Position numbers and translations under genes: made by a program. A stretch of DNA of 64,000 nucleotides from Burkholderiales bacterium (lineage in GTDB: Bacteria; Pseudomonadota; Gammaproteobacteria; Burkholderiales; Burkholderiaceae_C): the NCBI GenBank assembly GCA_016223165.1, contig JACRPO010000017.1, positions 62,001 through 126,000 of the forward strand. The letters run 5' to 3'. Position 1 is the stretch's first letter; the number at the start of each line of letters is the position of its first letter. Positions 26,663 to 34,606 of the stretch are shown one piece after another. The notes beneath the pieces are model-generated. The model saw nothing but the letters and a program-made list of their open reading frames with translations, did not search any database and had not been told where the DNA came from.

Positions 26663-27502
26663 ATGAAGTTCGCACTCAAGTCCCTGTTCGCCGCGGTGCT
26701 TACAGCAACCGCGATGGCCGGTCAGGCGGCGGTCGTGGCGATTGATGGCGCAGCGTCTGCGTCGGCTGGCGCCGCACCGATCACGTTCAGCGAGGCCGGC
26801 CTCAGCCTTGGCGTCCAGAGTCCAACCACGGGCATCTTCTCGGTGGGCTCGGTCAGCTTCGGTTCCTTCTTTGTGGGTCAGGGCCTCGGCAACATCACCA
26901 CCTGCGGTCTCTTGGTGCCGAATTGCGTACTTGGATCGCCTACTAGCGGGTTGGCCCTCGCCGCTAGCCCCAGCGGGCTCCAACCCGCCATCGTGAACGA
27001 CCCGGCGGCGTCATCCTCACCGGTGCTTGCTGGCTCCGCCGACTTCACGCTGAGCAACCCGCTCGCGATTCTGTTCACCGAGGACGTGTCGTCAGTTTCT
27101 TTCTTGGCTGGCGGCTTCAACAACCTCGGCAACACCCGTGTGCAGGCTTTCGCGCGTGACGGCACGCTGCTGGCAACGACGTTCAACGGTACCGACGCGG
27201 CGGGTAACCTGGCCGCGTTCTTCAACTTCGGTTTCAATAGCACCGATGCCGAGGGGAATGCTTTCAATTCGATTGCCGGCCTGTTGATCAGCGTCGTGGG
27301 AGTCGAGGAGCAAGGGTTCGCCATCGACAACATTCGCAGCGTGGTCACCACCGCTGGTGGTGGTGGCGGCGGTGGTGGCGACGGCGGTGGCGGCACGGTG
27401 CCTCCCCCGCCCAACGAAACGCCCGAGCCCACGAGTCTCGCCCTCGTCGGACTCGCTTTGCTCGGTCTGGGCGCGGCGCGGCGGCGCAAGACGGCCGTCT
27501 GA
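26663..27502 (+). CDS. PEP-CTERM sorting-domain exported protein
   Basis: A 279-residue exported protein. A signal peptide (MKFALKSLFAAVLTATAMAG) leads into a Ser/Gly/Ala/Asn-rich beta-type region. A poly-glycine stretch (~230-245) follows, then a Pro spacer and the C-terminal PEP-CTERM tripartite signal: PEP (~256), a hydrophobic helix (SLALVGLALLGLGAA) and the basic tail RRRKTAV. Exosortase EpsH/XrtA would cut and process it during export, typically with exopolysaccharide or floc formation. No exosortase gene is in the window. It has its own sigma-54-like promoter and terminator. Base composition is lower in GC than its neighbours. Confidence 0.93.
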   Translation: MKFALKSLFAAVLTATAMAGQAAVVAIDGAASASAGAAPITFSEAGLSLGVQSPTTGIFSVGSVSFGSFFVGQGLGNITTCGLLVPNCVLGSPTSGLALAASPSGLQPAIVNDPAASSSPVLAGSADFTLSNPLAILFTEDVSSVSFLAGGFNNLGNTRVQAFARDGTLLATTFNGTDAAGNLAAFFNFGFNSTDAEGNAFNSIAGLLISVVGVEEQGFAIDNIRSVVTTAGGGGGGGGDGGGGTVPPPPNETPEPTSLALVGLALLGLGAARRRKTAV

Positions 27503-27524
27503 GGGCTCAGCACTACCTTGCACA

Positions 27525-27549
27525 ACGGCGGCCATCGGCCGCCGTTTTT
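27525..27549 (+). terminator. Rho-independent terminator after the PEP-CTERM gene
   Basis: A perfect 9-bp stem, ACGGCGGCC/GGCCGCCGT with a 3-base loop (ATC), is followed by a T run. It begins 22 bases after the stop codon. Confidence 0.9.
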
Positions 27550-27698
27550 GCTTGTGTCGGCGGTCGGGCCATGGCGAACGCGGCAAGCCCCGAGACCCAG
27601 GCCCCACCCCCGAGCGGCAGACGCGAAGCGGGCAGAATCGAAGGCGGCCCCTGGCGTCGACGGATTCGTTCCCGGCCATGGCTGAGCGACCTGGCCCA

Positions 27699-28706
27699 AT
27701 GAACATCATCATCCTCGACGACTATCAGGACGCGGTACGCAAGCTCAAGTGCGCCGCGCTGCTGGAGCCCTACCAGGCCAAGGTCTTCACCAACACCGTC
27801 AAGGGCATCGGGCAGCTGTCGGTGCGCCTGCGCGACGCCGAAGTGCTGGTCACGATCCGCGAACGCACCCAGTTCCCGCGTGCCCTGCTCGAGAAGCTGC
27901 CGCGCCTGAAGCTCATCTCGCAGACCGGCCGCGTCGGCCCGCACATCGACGTCGCGGCCTGCACGCGGCTGGGCATCGCGGTCGCCGAGGGCACGGGCTC
28001 GCCCGTGGCCCCGGCCGAGCTGACCTGGGCGCTCATCATGGCCTCGATGCGGCGCTTGCCGCAGTACATCGGCAACCTCAAGCATGGTGCCTGGCAGCAG
28101 TCGGGGCTCAAGGCTGCGGCGATGCCGCCCAATTTCGCGATCGGCATGCTGCTGCGCGGCAAGACACTCGGCATCTGGGGCTACGGCAAGATCGGGCGCC
28201 TGGTTGCCGGCTATGGCCGTGCCTTCGGCATGCGCGTCCTGGTCTGGGGCAGCGAAGTCTCGCGCGACTGCGCCGTCGCCGACGGGCATGAAGCGGCCGC
28301 GAGCAAGGCCGACTTCTTCGCCACGAGCGACGTGCTGACGCTGCACCTGCGCCTGAACGAAGCCACGCGCGGCATCGTCGGCTTCGACGACCTGGCGCTG
28401 ATGAAGCCCACGGCGCTGCTCGTCAACACCTCGCGCGCCGAGCTCATCGCCGAAAACGCGCTCGTGGCCGGCCTCAATCGCGGCCGCCCCGGCATGGCGG
28501 CCATCGACGTCTTCGACAGCGAGCCCATCCTCCAGGGTCACCCGCTGCTCAGGCTCGAGAACGCCATCTGCACGCCGCACATCGGCTACGTCGAGCACGA
28601 CAGCTACGAGCTGTACTTCGGTGCCGCGTTCGAGAACGTGCTCAACTTCATCCACAACACCCCGAGCAACCTCGTCAACCCCGAGGCCCTGAAGGTGCTG
28701 CGTTGA
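27699..28706 (+). CDS. D-2-hydroxyacid dehydrogenase (NAD-dependent)
   Basis: A 335-residue member of the D-isomer-specific 2-hydroxyacid dehydrogenase family (SerA-like). The NAD-binding domain has GIWGYGKIGRLVAGYGRAFG (~149-168). Catalytic Arg, Glu and His fit NTSRAELI, FDSEP and CTPHIGY. The substrate-binding domain carries TGRVGPHIDVAAC. The substrate is unknown. ATG at 27699 is used; one at 27678 is in frame but neither has a strong ribosome site. The stop TGA overlaps the TTG start of the MFS gene, making it first of a four-gene overlapping operon. Confidence 0.9.
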   Translation: MNIIILDDYQDAVRKLKCAALLEPYQAKVFTNTVKGIGQLSVRLRDAEVLVTIRERTQFPRALLEKLPRLKLISQTGRVGPHIDVAACTRLGIAVAEGTGSPVAPAELTWALIMASMRRLPQYIGNLKHGAWQQSGLKAAAMPPNFAIGMLLRGKTLGIWGYGKIGRLVAGYGRAFGMRVLVWGSEVSRDCAVADGHEAAASKADFFATSDVLTLHLRLNEATRGIVGFDDLALMKPTALLVNTSRAELIAENALVAGLNRGRPGMAAIDVFDSEPILQGHPLLRLENAICTPHIGYVEHDSYELYFGAAFENVLNFIHNTPSNLVNPEALKVLR

Positions 28707-29890
28707 CGGCGGCCGCGCGACCCGACGCCGGTGCGCGTGCCGGCACGCGCTGGTCGCTGCTGCTGGGCAATTTCGCCATCGGCTGCGGGGTGATGGTCGT
28801 ACCCGGCGCCTTGAACGACCTCGCGCGCGGCCTCGAGGTCACGGTGGCGATGGCCGGCCAGCTGATCACCGCCGCCGCCTGGGTGATGGCGGTGGCCGCG
28901 CCGCTGCTGGCCGCCCTTCTGTCGCGCTTCGACCGCCGCTGGCTGCTCACGATCTCGCTCGCCTGGTTCGCCGGTGGCCACGCGCTGTCGGCCGCCATGC
29001 CCGACTTGGCGATGCTGCTGCCCGTGCGCGCCGCGACGGTCGTGGCCGGCGCCGTCTTCACGCCGGCCGCCGCCGCCGTCGTCGGCGCGCTGGCGCCGCC
29101 CGAGCGGCGCGGCGAAGCCATCACCTTCATCTTTCTCGGCTGGTCGCTTGCCTCGGTGCTCGGCTTGCCGCTGGCGAGCTATCTGTCCGAGACCATCGGC
29201 TGGCGCGCTGCCTTCGCCTTCGTCGCCGTGCTGTCTGCGCTCGCGGCGCTCGGGACCTGGCTGCACACGCCGCCCGCTCTGCGCCCGGCGGCAACGACCC
29301 TGCGCGACCTGGCCGGCGTGTTGTCGCGGCCAGAGCTGATGGTGGTGGTGGCCGTCACCGCGCTCAGCGCGACCGGGCAGTTCGCGCTCTTCGGCTACAT
29401 GGCGCCGTACTTCCATCACGTGCTGCACGCCAGCCCGGCCGAGGCCAGCGGTCTCTTCCTCTGGTTCGGCGTCTTCGGCCTCGCCGGCAACGTGTTGATG
29501 ACACGCTGGATCGACCGCCTGGGCAGCGGCGAGGCCGCAACGCTCGGCCTGGGGGCGATGGCCGTGGCCCTGCTCGCCTGGCCCTGGGCCACCGGGCTGA
29601 CCGGCATGGCCCTCGTCCTCGTCCCTTGGGCGCTCGGCTGCTTCTCTTCGAACTCGGCCCAGCAGGCGCGCCTCGCGGCCGCCGCGCCGGCGCTGGCCGC
29701 CGTGCTGGTGTCGCTCAACAGCTCGGCGATGTATGTCGGCCAAGGCGTGGGCGCCGCGGCAGGTGGCGGGCTGCTCGGCGCATTCGGCTACGCCGCCCTG
29801 GCGCCGGCAGCGGCCTTGGGCATGCTCCTCTCGGCCGCGCTGTCGCTGTGGCTGGTGCGGCGCCGCCGCGCCGAGTCGCTTGCCCGATGA
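28703..29890 (+). CDS. MFS transporter
   Basis: A 395-residue, 12-helix major facilitator protein of the drug:H+ or sugar-efflux branch. Helix 1 begins LLLGNFAIGCGVMVVPGAL. The loop between helices 2 and 3 is reduced (LSRFDRRW), and motif C-like VLGLPLASYLSETIGWR is in helix 5. The TTG start overlaps the stop of the dehydrogenase (TTGA). Its own stop overlaps the first chromate-family gene (ATGA). Export of the dehydrogenase's product or substrate is a guess from the operon only. Confidence 0.88.
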   Translation: MTAAARPDAGARAGTRWSLLLGNFAIGCGVMVVPGALNDLARGLEVTVAMAGQLITAAAWVMAVAAPLLAALLSRFDRRWLLTISLAWFAGGHALSAAMPDLAMLLPVRAATVVAGAVFTPAAAAVVGALAPPERRGEAITFIFLGWSLASVLGLPLASYLSETIGWRAAFAFVAVLSALAALGTWLHTPPALRPAATTLRDLAGVLSRPELMVVVAVTALSATGQFALFGYMAPYFHHVLHASPAEASGLFLWFGVFGLAGNVLMTRWIDRLGSGEAATLGLGAMAVALLAWPWATGLTGMALVLVPWALGCFSSNSAQQARLAAAAPALAAVLVSLNSSAMYVGQGVGAAAGGGLLGAFGYAALAPAAALGMLLSAALSLWLVRRRRAESLAR

Positions 29891-30495
29891 TGCCGGGCGC
29901 CGACGAGATGACCGCGTTGCCGCGGCGCCCCGCTTCGTGCACCGAGCTCTTCACCGTCTTCACGCGCCTGGCGCTGCAGGGATTCGGTGGCGTGCTGCCG
30001 GTGGCGCAGCGTGAGCTGGTCGAGCGGCAACGCTGGCTCACCGCCGAGCAGTTCCTGGAAGTGCTGGCGCTCGGCCAGGTCCTGCCGGGGCCGAACGTCG
30101 TCAATCTGGCGCTGATGGTCGGCCAGCGCTTCTTCGGGCACCGGGGTGCGTTGGCGGCGATGGCGGGCATGCTGTGCGTGCCCCTGGTCGGCGTGCTCCT
30201 GCTTGCTGCGCTGGCGGCGCACTGGCAGCGGTACGCCGTGGTGACCGGGGCGTTGCGCGGCATGGGCATCGTCTCGGCCGGCCTCATCGTTGCCGCGGCC
30301 CTGCGGCTGGCCGTGCCACTGAAGCGCAGCCCGCTCACACCCGCCGGCGCGGCCGGCGTCGTGGGCGCGGCCTTCGTGGCCGTGGGCCTGTTGCGCTGGC
30401 CCCTGGTGGCCGTCGTGATCGGGTTGGGGGGCGTGGCCTGCGGCTGGGCCGCATGGCGGCTGCGTGCCGCGGCTGCGTCAGGCCGCCATGGATGA
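29887..30495 (+). CDS. Chromate transporter family protein, N-terminal-type half (short-chain CHR)
   Basis: A 202-residue single-domain member of the chromate ion transporter family. Typical residues are LALQGFGGVLPVAQRELVER and LALGQVLPGPNVVNLALMVG, followed by ~5 membrane helices. Long ChrA proteins carry two such domains; short ones work as pairs, which fits with the next gene. It starts with ATGATG overlapping the MFS stop. Not every CHR pair confers chromate resistance. Confidence 0.88.
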   Translation: MMPGADEMTALPRRPASCTELFTVFTRLALQGFGGVLPVAQRELVERQRWLTAEQFLEVLALGQVLPGPNVVNLALMVGQRFFGHRGALAAMAGMLCVPLVGVLLLAALAAHWQRYAVVTGALRGMGIVSAGLIVAAALRLAVPLKRSPLTPAGAAGVVGAAFVAVGLLRWPLVAVVIGLGGVACGWAAWRLRAAAASGRHG

Positions 30496-31069
30496 CGTCG
30501 CGGCCTTCGCCCGCGCCCTGCTGCTCGGGACCGCCGGGCTCGGCCCTGCCGACTGGGCGGCCCTGTTCGGCCACTTCCTCATGCTGTCGCTGCTCGCCGT
30601 CGGTGGCGCCATCACGACCGCCCCCGACATGCAGCGCTATGTCGTCGGCGACCGCCACTGGCTGTCCGAGGCGCAGTTCAGCGCCAGCGTCGCGCTGGCG
30701 CAGGCGGCGCCCGGGCCGAACGTGCTCTTCGTCGCCGTGGTCGGCTACAACATCGGCGGGCTTGCCGGTGTCGCCGCAACGATGGTCGGCACACTGTTGC
30801 CATCCTCGCTGCTGACCTTGCGCGCCAGCCACTGGAACGCCCGACACGCGCAGTCGCGCCCCGTGCGCGCGCTGCACGCGGGCCTCGCGCCGATCACGCT
30901 CGGGCTGCTGCTGGCCACCGGCTGGATCCTGTTCGAGCCGTTCGTCGCCGACTGGCGCAGCGCCTTGCTGGCACTCGGCACCATCGCTCTCATGCTGCGC
31001 ACGCGTGTCAGCGCGTTGTGGCCGATCGCCTGCGGCGCAATCGCCGGCGGCCTCGGCTGGGTGGGCTGA
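30488..31069 (+). CDS. Chromate transporter family protein, second half (short-chain CHR)
   Basis: A 193-residue partner of the preceding gene. It has the same CHR motif pattern in a diverged form (MLSLLAVGGAITTAPDMQRY, ALAQAAPGPNVLFVAVVGYN) and ~5 helices. The ATG at 30488 overlaps the end of the first half by 8 bases, so the pair is translated together, probably as a heterodimer of opposite membrane orientation as described for short CHR pairs. It is the last gene of the operon. Confidence 0.88.
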   Translation: MDDVAAFARALLLGTAGLGPADWAALFGHFLMLSLLAVGGAITTAPDMQRYVVGDRHWLSEAQFSASVALAQAAPGPNVLFVAVVGYNIGGLAGVAATMVGTLLPSSLLTLRASHWNARHAQSRPVRALHAGLAPITLGLLLATGWILFEPFVADWRSALLALGTIALMLRTRVSALWPIACGAIAGGLGWVG

Positions 31070-31090
31070 GGCAGGCAGACCGCGCGCACC

Positions 31091-31861
31091 TCAGCCGTCG
31101 TCTGCGCCGGCGCCGCGGCCCTCGCCGGGCGTGCCCCGCTGCCGGCGTGCTTCGTACAAGCACACACCGGCTGCCACCGAGACGTTGAGGCTCTCCACCG
31201 CCCCGACCATCGGGATGCGCACGAGCTCGTCACAGGTCTTGCGGGTCAGCTGGCGCATGCCGGTGCCCTCGGCGCCGAGCACCAGCGCCAGAGGCCCGCG
31301 CAGGTCGGCTTCGAAGAGCGTGCGCGGCGCGTCGTCACTCGCGCCGACGATGCGGATGTCGCGCTCCTTCAGCTCGCCGAGCGTGCGCGCGAGGTTGGTC
31401 ACCATCAGGTAGGGCACGGTCTCGGCGGCGCCGCTGGCCACCTTGGCCACGGTGGCGTTGAGGCCGACGGCGTGGTCGCGCGGCGCCAGCACCGCATGCG
31501 CGCCGGCGCCGTCGGCCACGCGCAGACAGGCGCCCAGGTTGTGCGGGTCCGTGACGCCGTCGAGCACCAGCAGCAGCGGTGGCCCCTTCACCTCGTCGAG
31601 CACGTCGTCCAGCGAGTGCCGCGGCGCCAGCGGCGTGACGCGCGCCACCACGCCCTGGTGGCGGCCCGTGCCGGCCAGGCGCGCGAGGCGCGCATCGTCG
31701 CTGTCGACGATTCGCGCGCCGGCCTCGGCCGCCCGCTCGACGAACTGGCGCATGCGCGCGTCGCGCCGTGTCGTGTCGACGTGGATCTCGACGATCGATT
31801 CGGGCGCGGTCTTCAGGCGCACGGTCACGGCGTGGAATCCGAAGAGGATCTTGCTGCTCAT
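31091..31861 (-). CDS. rlmB: 23S rRNA (guanosine-2'-O-)-methyltransferase RlmB
   Basis: A 256-residue SpoU/TrmH-family enzyme that methylates the 2'-OH of G2251 in 23S rRNA. The N-terminal L30e-like substrate-binding domain is ~1-85. The trefoil-knot SPOUT domain has LDGVTDPHNLGACLRVADGA (motif 1), LGAEGTGMRQLTRKTCDEL (motif 2) and ESLNVSVAAGVCLYE (motif 3). MSSKILFGFHAV at 31861 is chosen over an ATG three codons up. rnr usually precedes it in betaproteobacteria; here the nitrile hydratase genes lie upstream by 131 bases, so the neighbourhood has been rearranged. Confidence 0.93.
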   Translation of the reverse strand: MSSKILFGFHAVTVRLKTAPESIVEIHVDTTRRDARMRQFVERAAEAGARIVDSDDARLARLAGTGRHQGVVARVTPLAPRHSLDDVLDEVKGPPLLLVLDGVTDPHNLGACLRVADGAGAHAVLAPRDHAVGLNATVAKVASGAAETVPYLMVTNLARTLGELKERDIRIVGASDDAPRTLFEADLRGPLALVLGAEGTGMRQLTRKTCDELVRIPMVGAVESLNVSVAAGVCLYEARRQRGTPGEGRGAGADDG

Positions 31862-31992
31862 CGGCCCCATCGTACGCAACCTGCCGCGTGCGCAGCGCCA
31901 GGTGGAGCGCATGCAGGATCGCCACCATGTCGACGAGGCCGACGGCGCCGATGCCGTGTCGCCGTTGATGACCGCGCGCCCGTTGCGCTCGG

Positions 31993-32361
31993 TCAGCCGG
32001 CGCCGCCTTCGAGGTCGCAGGCGCCGAGTTCGATCGGGCTGCCGTGCGGTGTCCTGGCCGCGGCCCGGTGCCAGGCCAGCCGGTAGCGCTCGAGCTCGCC
32101 GGCATCGCTCGCTCCCTTCTCCGCGACGAGCCGCTCGAGCGCGGCGAGCCAGTGTTGGTAGTAGGTGTCGCCCTCGTCGCGATCGCCACGCGCCTGCGCG
32201 CGGCGGATCTCGTCGGCGAGCGCCGCCGCCCACTCGGTCCAGGTGAAAAGGCCGCGTTCGTGCAGGCTCAGCGTCAGTGCGAAGGCATGCGCCTGCCAGG
32301 GCTCGCCGAAGACAGGGTCGTCGGCAGGTGGCATCGGCGTCCTGGGCGGCATCGGTGGCAT
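31993..32361 (-). CDS. Nitrile hydratase accessory protein (cobalt activator, P14K-like)
   Basis: A 122-residue protein resembling the nitrile hydratase activator/beta-subunit-like family that delivers cobalt by exchanging the alpha subunit. The core FGEPWQAHAFALTLSLHERG (~18-37) and FTWTEWAAALADEIRRA are standard, then YYQHWLAALERLVAEKG. The N-terminus repeats Met-Pro-Pro. It starts 13 bases after the beta-subunit stop; an ATG at 32352 is a near alternative. It is third gene of the alpha-beta-activator operon. Confidence 0.88.
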   Translation of the reverse strand: MPPMPPRTPMPPADDPVFGEPWQAHAFALTLSLHERGLFTWTEWAAALADEIRRAQARGDRDEGDTYYQHWLAALERLVAEKGASDAGELERYRLAWHRAAARTPHGSPIELGACDLEGGAG

Positions 32362-32374
32362 CGGTTCGGCCCCT

Positions 32375-33082
32375 TCACCCCGGCGCCAGATAGGGCTCCC
32401 AGGCGTCGATGCTGACGCTGAGACGCGCCGCCTCGGAAGCGTCCTCGGCGTCGGGCCACAGCTCGGCCCCTTCGAAGCACACGGTGTACAGGTGCTGCGG
32501 CATCTCGCCGCGGCCGGTGGCGTGCGCGTCGGCGAAGACATGCGCGCCGCGGTGCGCGACCACCCGGCCGAGGCGCCCGCGTGCATAGCGCGGCAGCCGT
32601 GTGTGGTGCGGCACCTCGCCGGCGAAGGTGCGCACCGCGTCGCCGACGGCGAAGCGCGGAGGCGCATCGACGCAGCGTTCGCTGGGGCTGCCCCTGGCGA
32701 GCGCGGTGGCCACGTCTTCGGCCCTGAGCATCGGCAGGCGCATGCGCGCCGGGACCTTCGGCGGGCGCCGCACGCTGCCGCTGCGCAACTCACCGGCGCT
32801 GACGAGGCTGCGCTCGCGCATCAGCCGCTCAAGCGCCAGCACCCATATCTCGTAGTAGGTTAGGCCCGCGTAGCCGGGCAGGCTCTCGCGCGCCGCCCGG
32901 CTCATGTCGATGTTCCATTGGCCGGTGCCGCCCATGGCCAGCGTCACCGCCAGCGCGCGCGGCTCCCACGCGGCATGCCACAGGTCGCCTTCGCGTTCGG
33001 GCCCCGCCGGGCCGACGACGCGGCCATGGCCGCGCTGGCCGCCAAGATCGGCACGGCTGACGTGCACGGTTCGCCGGGGCAT
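32375..33082 (-). CDS. nthB: Nitrile hydratase beta subunit
   Basis: A 235-residue non-catalytic subunit that completes the active-site pocket. Family features are LGGQRGHGRVVGP near the start, LAVTLAMGGTGQWNIDMSRAA (~45-65), LPGYAGLTYYEIWVLALERL, and the SH3-like C-terminal barrel (FAVGDAVRTFAG...HTRLPRYARG). ATG at 33082 is 14 bases after the alpha-subunit stop. Alpha-first order is common in cobalt-type enzymes of this clade, though some rhodococcal cobalt enzymes have beta first. Confidence 0.92.
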   Translation of the reverse strand: MPRRTVHVSRADLGGQRGHGRVVGPAGPEREGDLWHAAWEPRALAVTLAMGGTGQWNIDMSRAARESLPGYAGLTYYEIWVLALERLMRERSLVSAGELRSGSVRRPPKVPARMRLPMLRAEDVATALARGSPSERCVDAPPRFAVGDAVRTFAGEVPHHTRLPRYARGRLGRVVAHRGAHVFADAHATGRGEMPQHLYTVCFEGAELWPDAEDASEAARLSVSIDAWEPYLAPG

Positions 33083-33096
33083 GGGTGCCCGCCGGG

Positions 33097-33807
33097 TCAA
33101 GACGAAGCCGCCTGGGCCGGCGACAGCGGCTCGCCGACGCCGATCATCGAGTCGCGCGTCACGAGGGCGGCCAGCTGCTCCTCGCTCAGGCCCTCGCTGC
33201 CGGCCGGCCGGCGCGGCAGCACGAGGTAGCGCACTTCGGCCGTGCTGTCCCACACGCGCACCTGCGTGTGCTCGGGCAGGTACACGCCGAACTCGGCCAG
33301 CACCGAACGCGGCTCGCGCACGGCGCGGGCGCGGTACGGCGCGCTCTTGTACCAGGTGGGTGGCAGCCCGAGCACCGGCCAGGGGTAGCAGCTGCACAGC
33401 GTGCAGACGACCAGGTGGTGCGTGGTCTCGGTGTTCTCCACGGCCACCATGTGCTCGCCCTGTCGGCCCGTGTAGCCGAGCGATGCGATCGCCGCGGTGG
33501 CGTCGCGCAACAGCCAGGCGCGGAAGGCCGCGTCGCTCCAGGCCCGGGCGACGACGCGCGCGCCGTTGCGCGGGCCGATGCGCGTCTGGTAGGTGTCGAT
33601 CAGCGCGTCGAGCGCCGCCGGGTCGATGTAGCCCTTGCCTGCGAGCACGGTCTCGAGCGCGCGCACGCGCAGGTCCATCGGGCCGAGCTCGCTGCCTTCG
33701 TGGTCGTGGTCGTGGTCGTGCTCATGATCGTGCCCGTGCCCGTGCCCGTGCTCGTGCCCGTGGCCATGCCCCGCATCGTGATCGTGCCCGGACTTCGAGG
33801 TGGCCAT
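33097..33807 (-). CDS. nthA: Cobalt-type nitrile hydratase alpha subunit with His-rich N-terminal tail
   Basis: A 236-residue catalytic subunit that hydrates nitriles to amides. The metal claw is C135-T-L-C138-S-C140; the threonine marks the cobalt type (iron enzymes have serine). Its two later cysteines become sulfinic and sulfenic acids in the family. Residues 8-37 are a repeated His tract with Asp, Gly and Glu: 14 histidines in 30 residues, absent from most nitrile hydratases. It resembles the metal-binding tails of HypB or CooJ and the His run in the Monosiga fusion nitrile hydratase, so cobalt storage is a likely role. No amidase gene is adjacent. Confidence 0.94.
   Translation of the reverse strand: MATSKSGHDHDAGHGHGHEHGHGHGHDHEHDHDHDHEGSELGPMDLRVRALETVLAGKGYIDPAALDALIDTYQTRIGPRNGARVVARAWSDAAFRAWLLRDATAAIASLGYTGRQGEHMVAVENTETTHHLVVCTLCSCYPWPVLGLPPTWYKSAPYRARAVREPRSVLAEFGVYLPEHTQVRVWDSTAEVRYLVLPRRPAGSEGLSEEQLAALVTRDSMIGVGEPLSPAQAASS
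33696..33787 (-). repeat. Hexanucleotide repeat encoding the His-rich tail of NthA
   Basis: Degenerate 6-bp units (CACGAC, CACGGG, CATGAG) repeat inside the nthA 5' end and encode alternating His-Asp, His-Gly and His-Glu. The tract can vary in length by slippage while staying in frame. Confidence 0.85.
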
Positions 33808-33831
33808 GGCTTGCGATCCTACGCCGGCCCC

Positions 33832-34578
33832 TCACCACCAGCCCAGGCGGCGCCCGCCGACGATGACGCCGAGAAAGACCAGCTGGTGCGTCATGTAGAA
33901 GGTGAGCGACCAGCGCCCGAGCAGCGCCAGCGGCGCCAACGCGCGCGGCACGGCACCCGCCAGCAGCGCGCGCCGGTGCGCGAGCAGCCATTGCCCCGCG
34001 GCCAGGCCGGCGAGCATCACGCCCAGCCAGGGCAGCACCGGCACCCAGTCTTCGGTGATCGGCTTCTTCGTCACGAGACCGGTCCAGTGCGCGAAGGGCT
34101 GGTTGAACCACGGGTGCCGGAAGAACTGCGGCACGGCGATCGCCAGCGCCGCGAGCGGCCACAGCCACGCACCCGCGGGTGCCGCCAGGCGCGCCAGGAT
34201 CAGCATGACGGCGATGCCGTGCAGCACGCCGAAGCCGATCCAGCTCTTCGGGAACATGAACCACGAGCCCAGGCTCACGAGCAGCGCGCAGCCCGCCACC
34301 TGCGCCCAGCGGCGCCAGAAGCGCACGCCGAACCGCGCACCGAAGCTCGAGCCGCCGCCCTGCGCCTGCAAGGCCACGGCCTGCGCGAGGCCGGCGCAGA
34401 AGAGGAACAGGCTCACGATGCCCGTGCGCTGGTTGAGCCAGAAGGGGTCGCGGTAGAAGTTCTGCGCCGGCATCAACGCGTAAAGGTTGAGGTCGAAGCA
34501 GAGGTGGAAGATGGCCATCCACACGATGGCCACGCCGCGCAGCGCGTCGAGGCGGTCGAAGCGTTCGCGCTCCGTCAT
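33832..34578 (-). CDS. DUF1624 / heparan-alpha-glucosaminide N-acetyltransferase-like membrane protein
   Basis: A 248-residue integral membrane protein with ~7 helices. The start RFDRLDALRGVAIVWMAIFH is the DUF1624/HGSNAT_cat opening, with the family His-x-x-Phe-Asp (HLCFDLN). FGVLHGIAVMLILARL and LLGRWSLTFYMTHQ near the C-terminus complete the pattern. Relatives transfer acetyl groups across a membrane to a sugar. The actual acceptor is unknown. ATG at 34578 (MTERERFDRL) is used; upstream in-frame sequence looks noncoding. It follows the RES toxin by 28 bases. Confidence 0.85.
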   Translation of the reverse strand: MTERERFDRLDALRGVAIVWMAIFHLCFDLNLYALMPAQNFYRDPFWLNQRTGIVSLFLFCAGLAQAVALQAQGGGSSFGARFGVRFWRRWAQVAGCALLVSLGSWFMFPKSWIGFGVLHGIAVMLILARLAAPAGAWLWPLAALAIAVPQFFRHPWFNQPFAHWTGLVTKKPITEDWVPVLPWLGVMLAGLAAGQWLLAHRRALLAGAVPRALAPLALLGRWSLTFYMTHQLVFLGVIVGGRRLGWW

Positions 34579-34606
34579 GCCGGGTCCACCTGCGCCATCG
34601 CGACCC

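Noticed and set aside
31862..31992. Small ORFs between rlmB and the nitrile hydratase activator
   Set aside because: No ribosome site, no motif, and the frames break into neighbouring genes; treated as intergenic.
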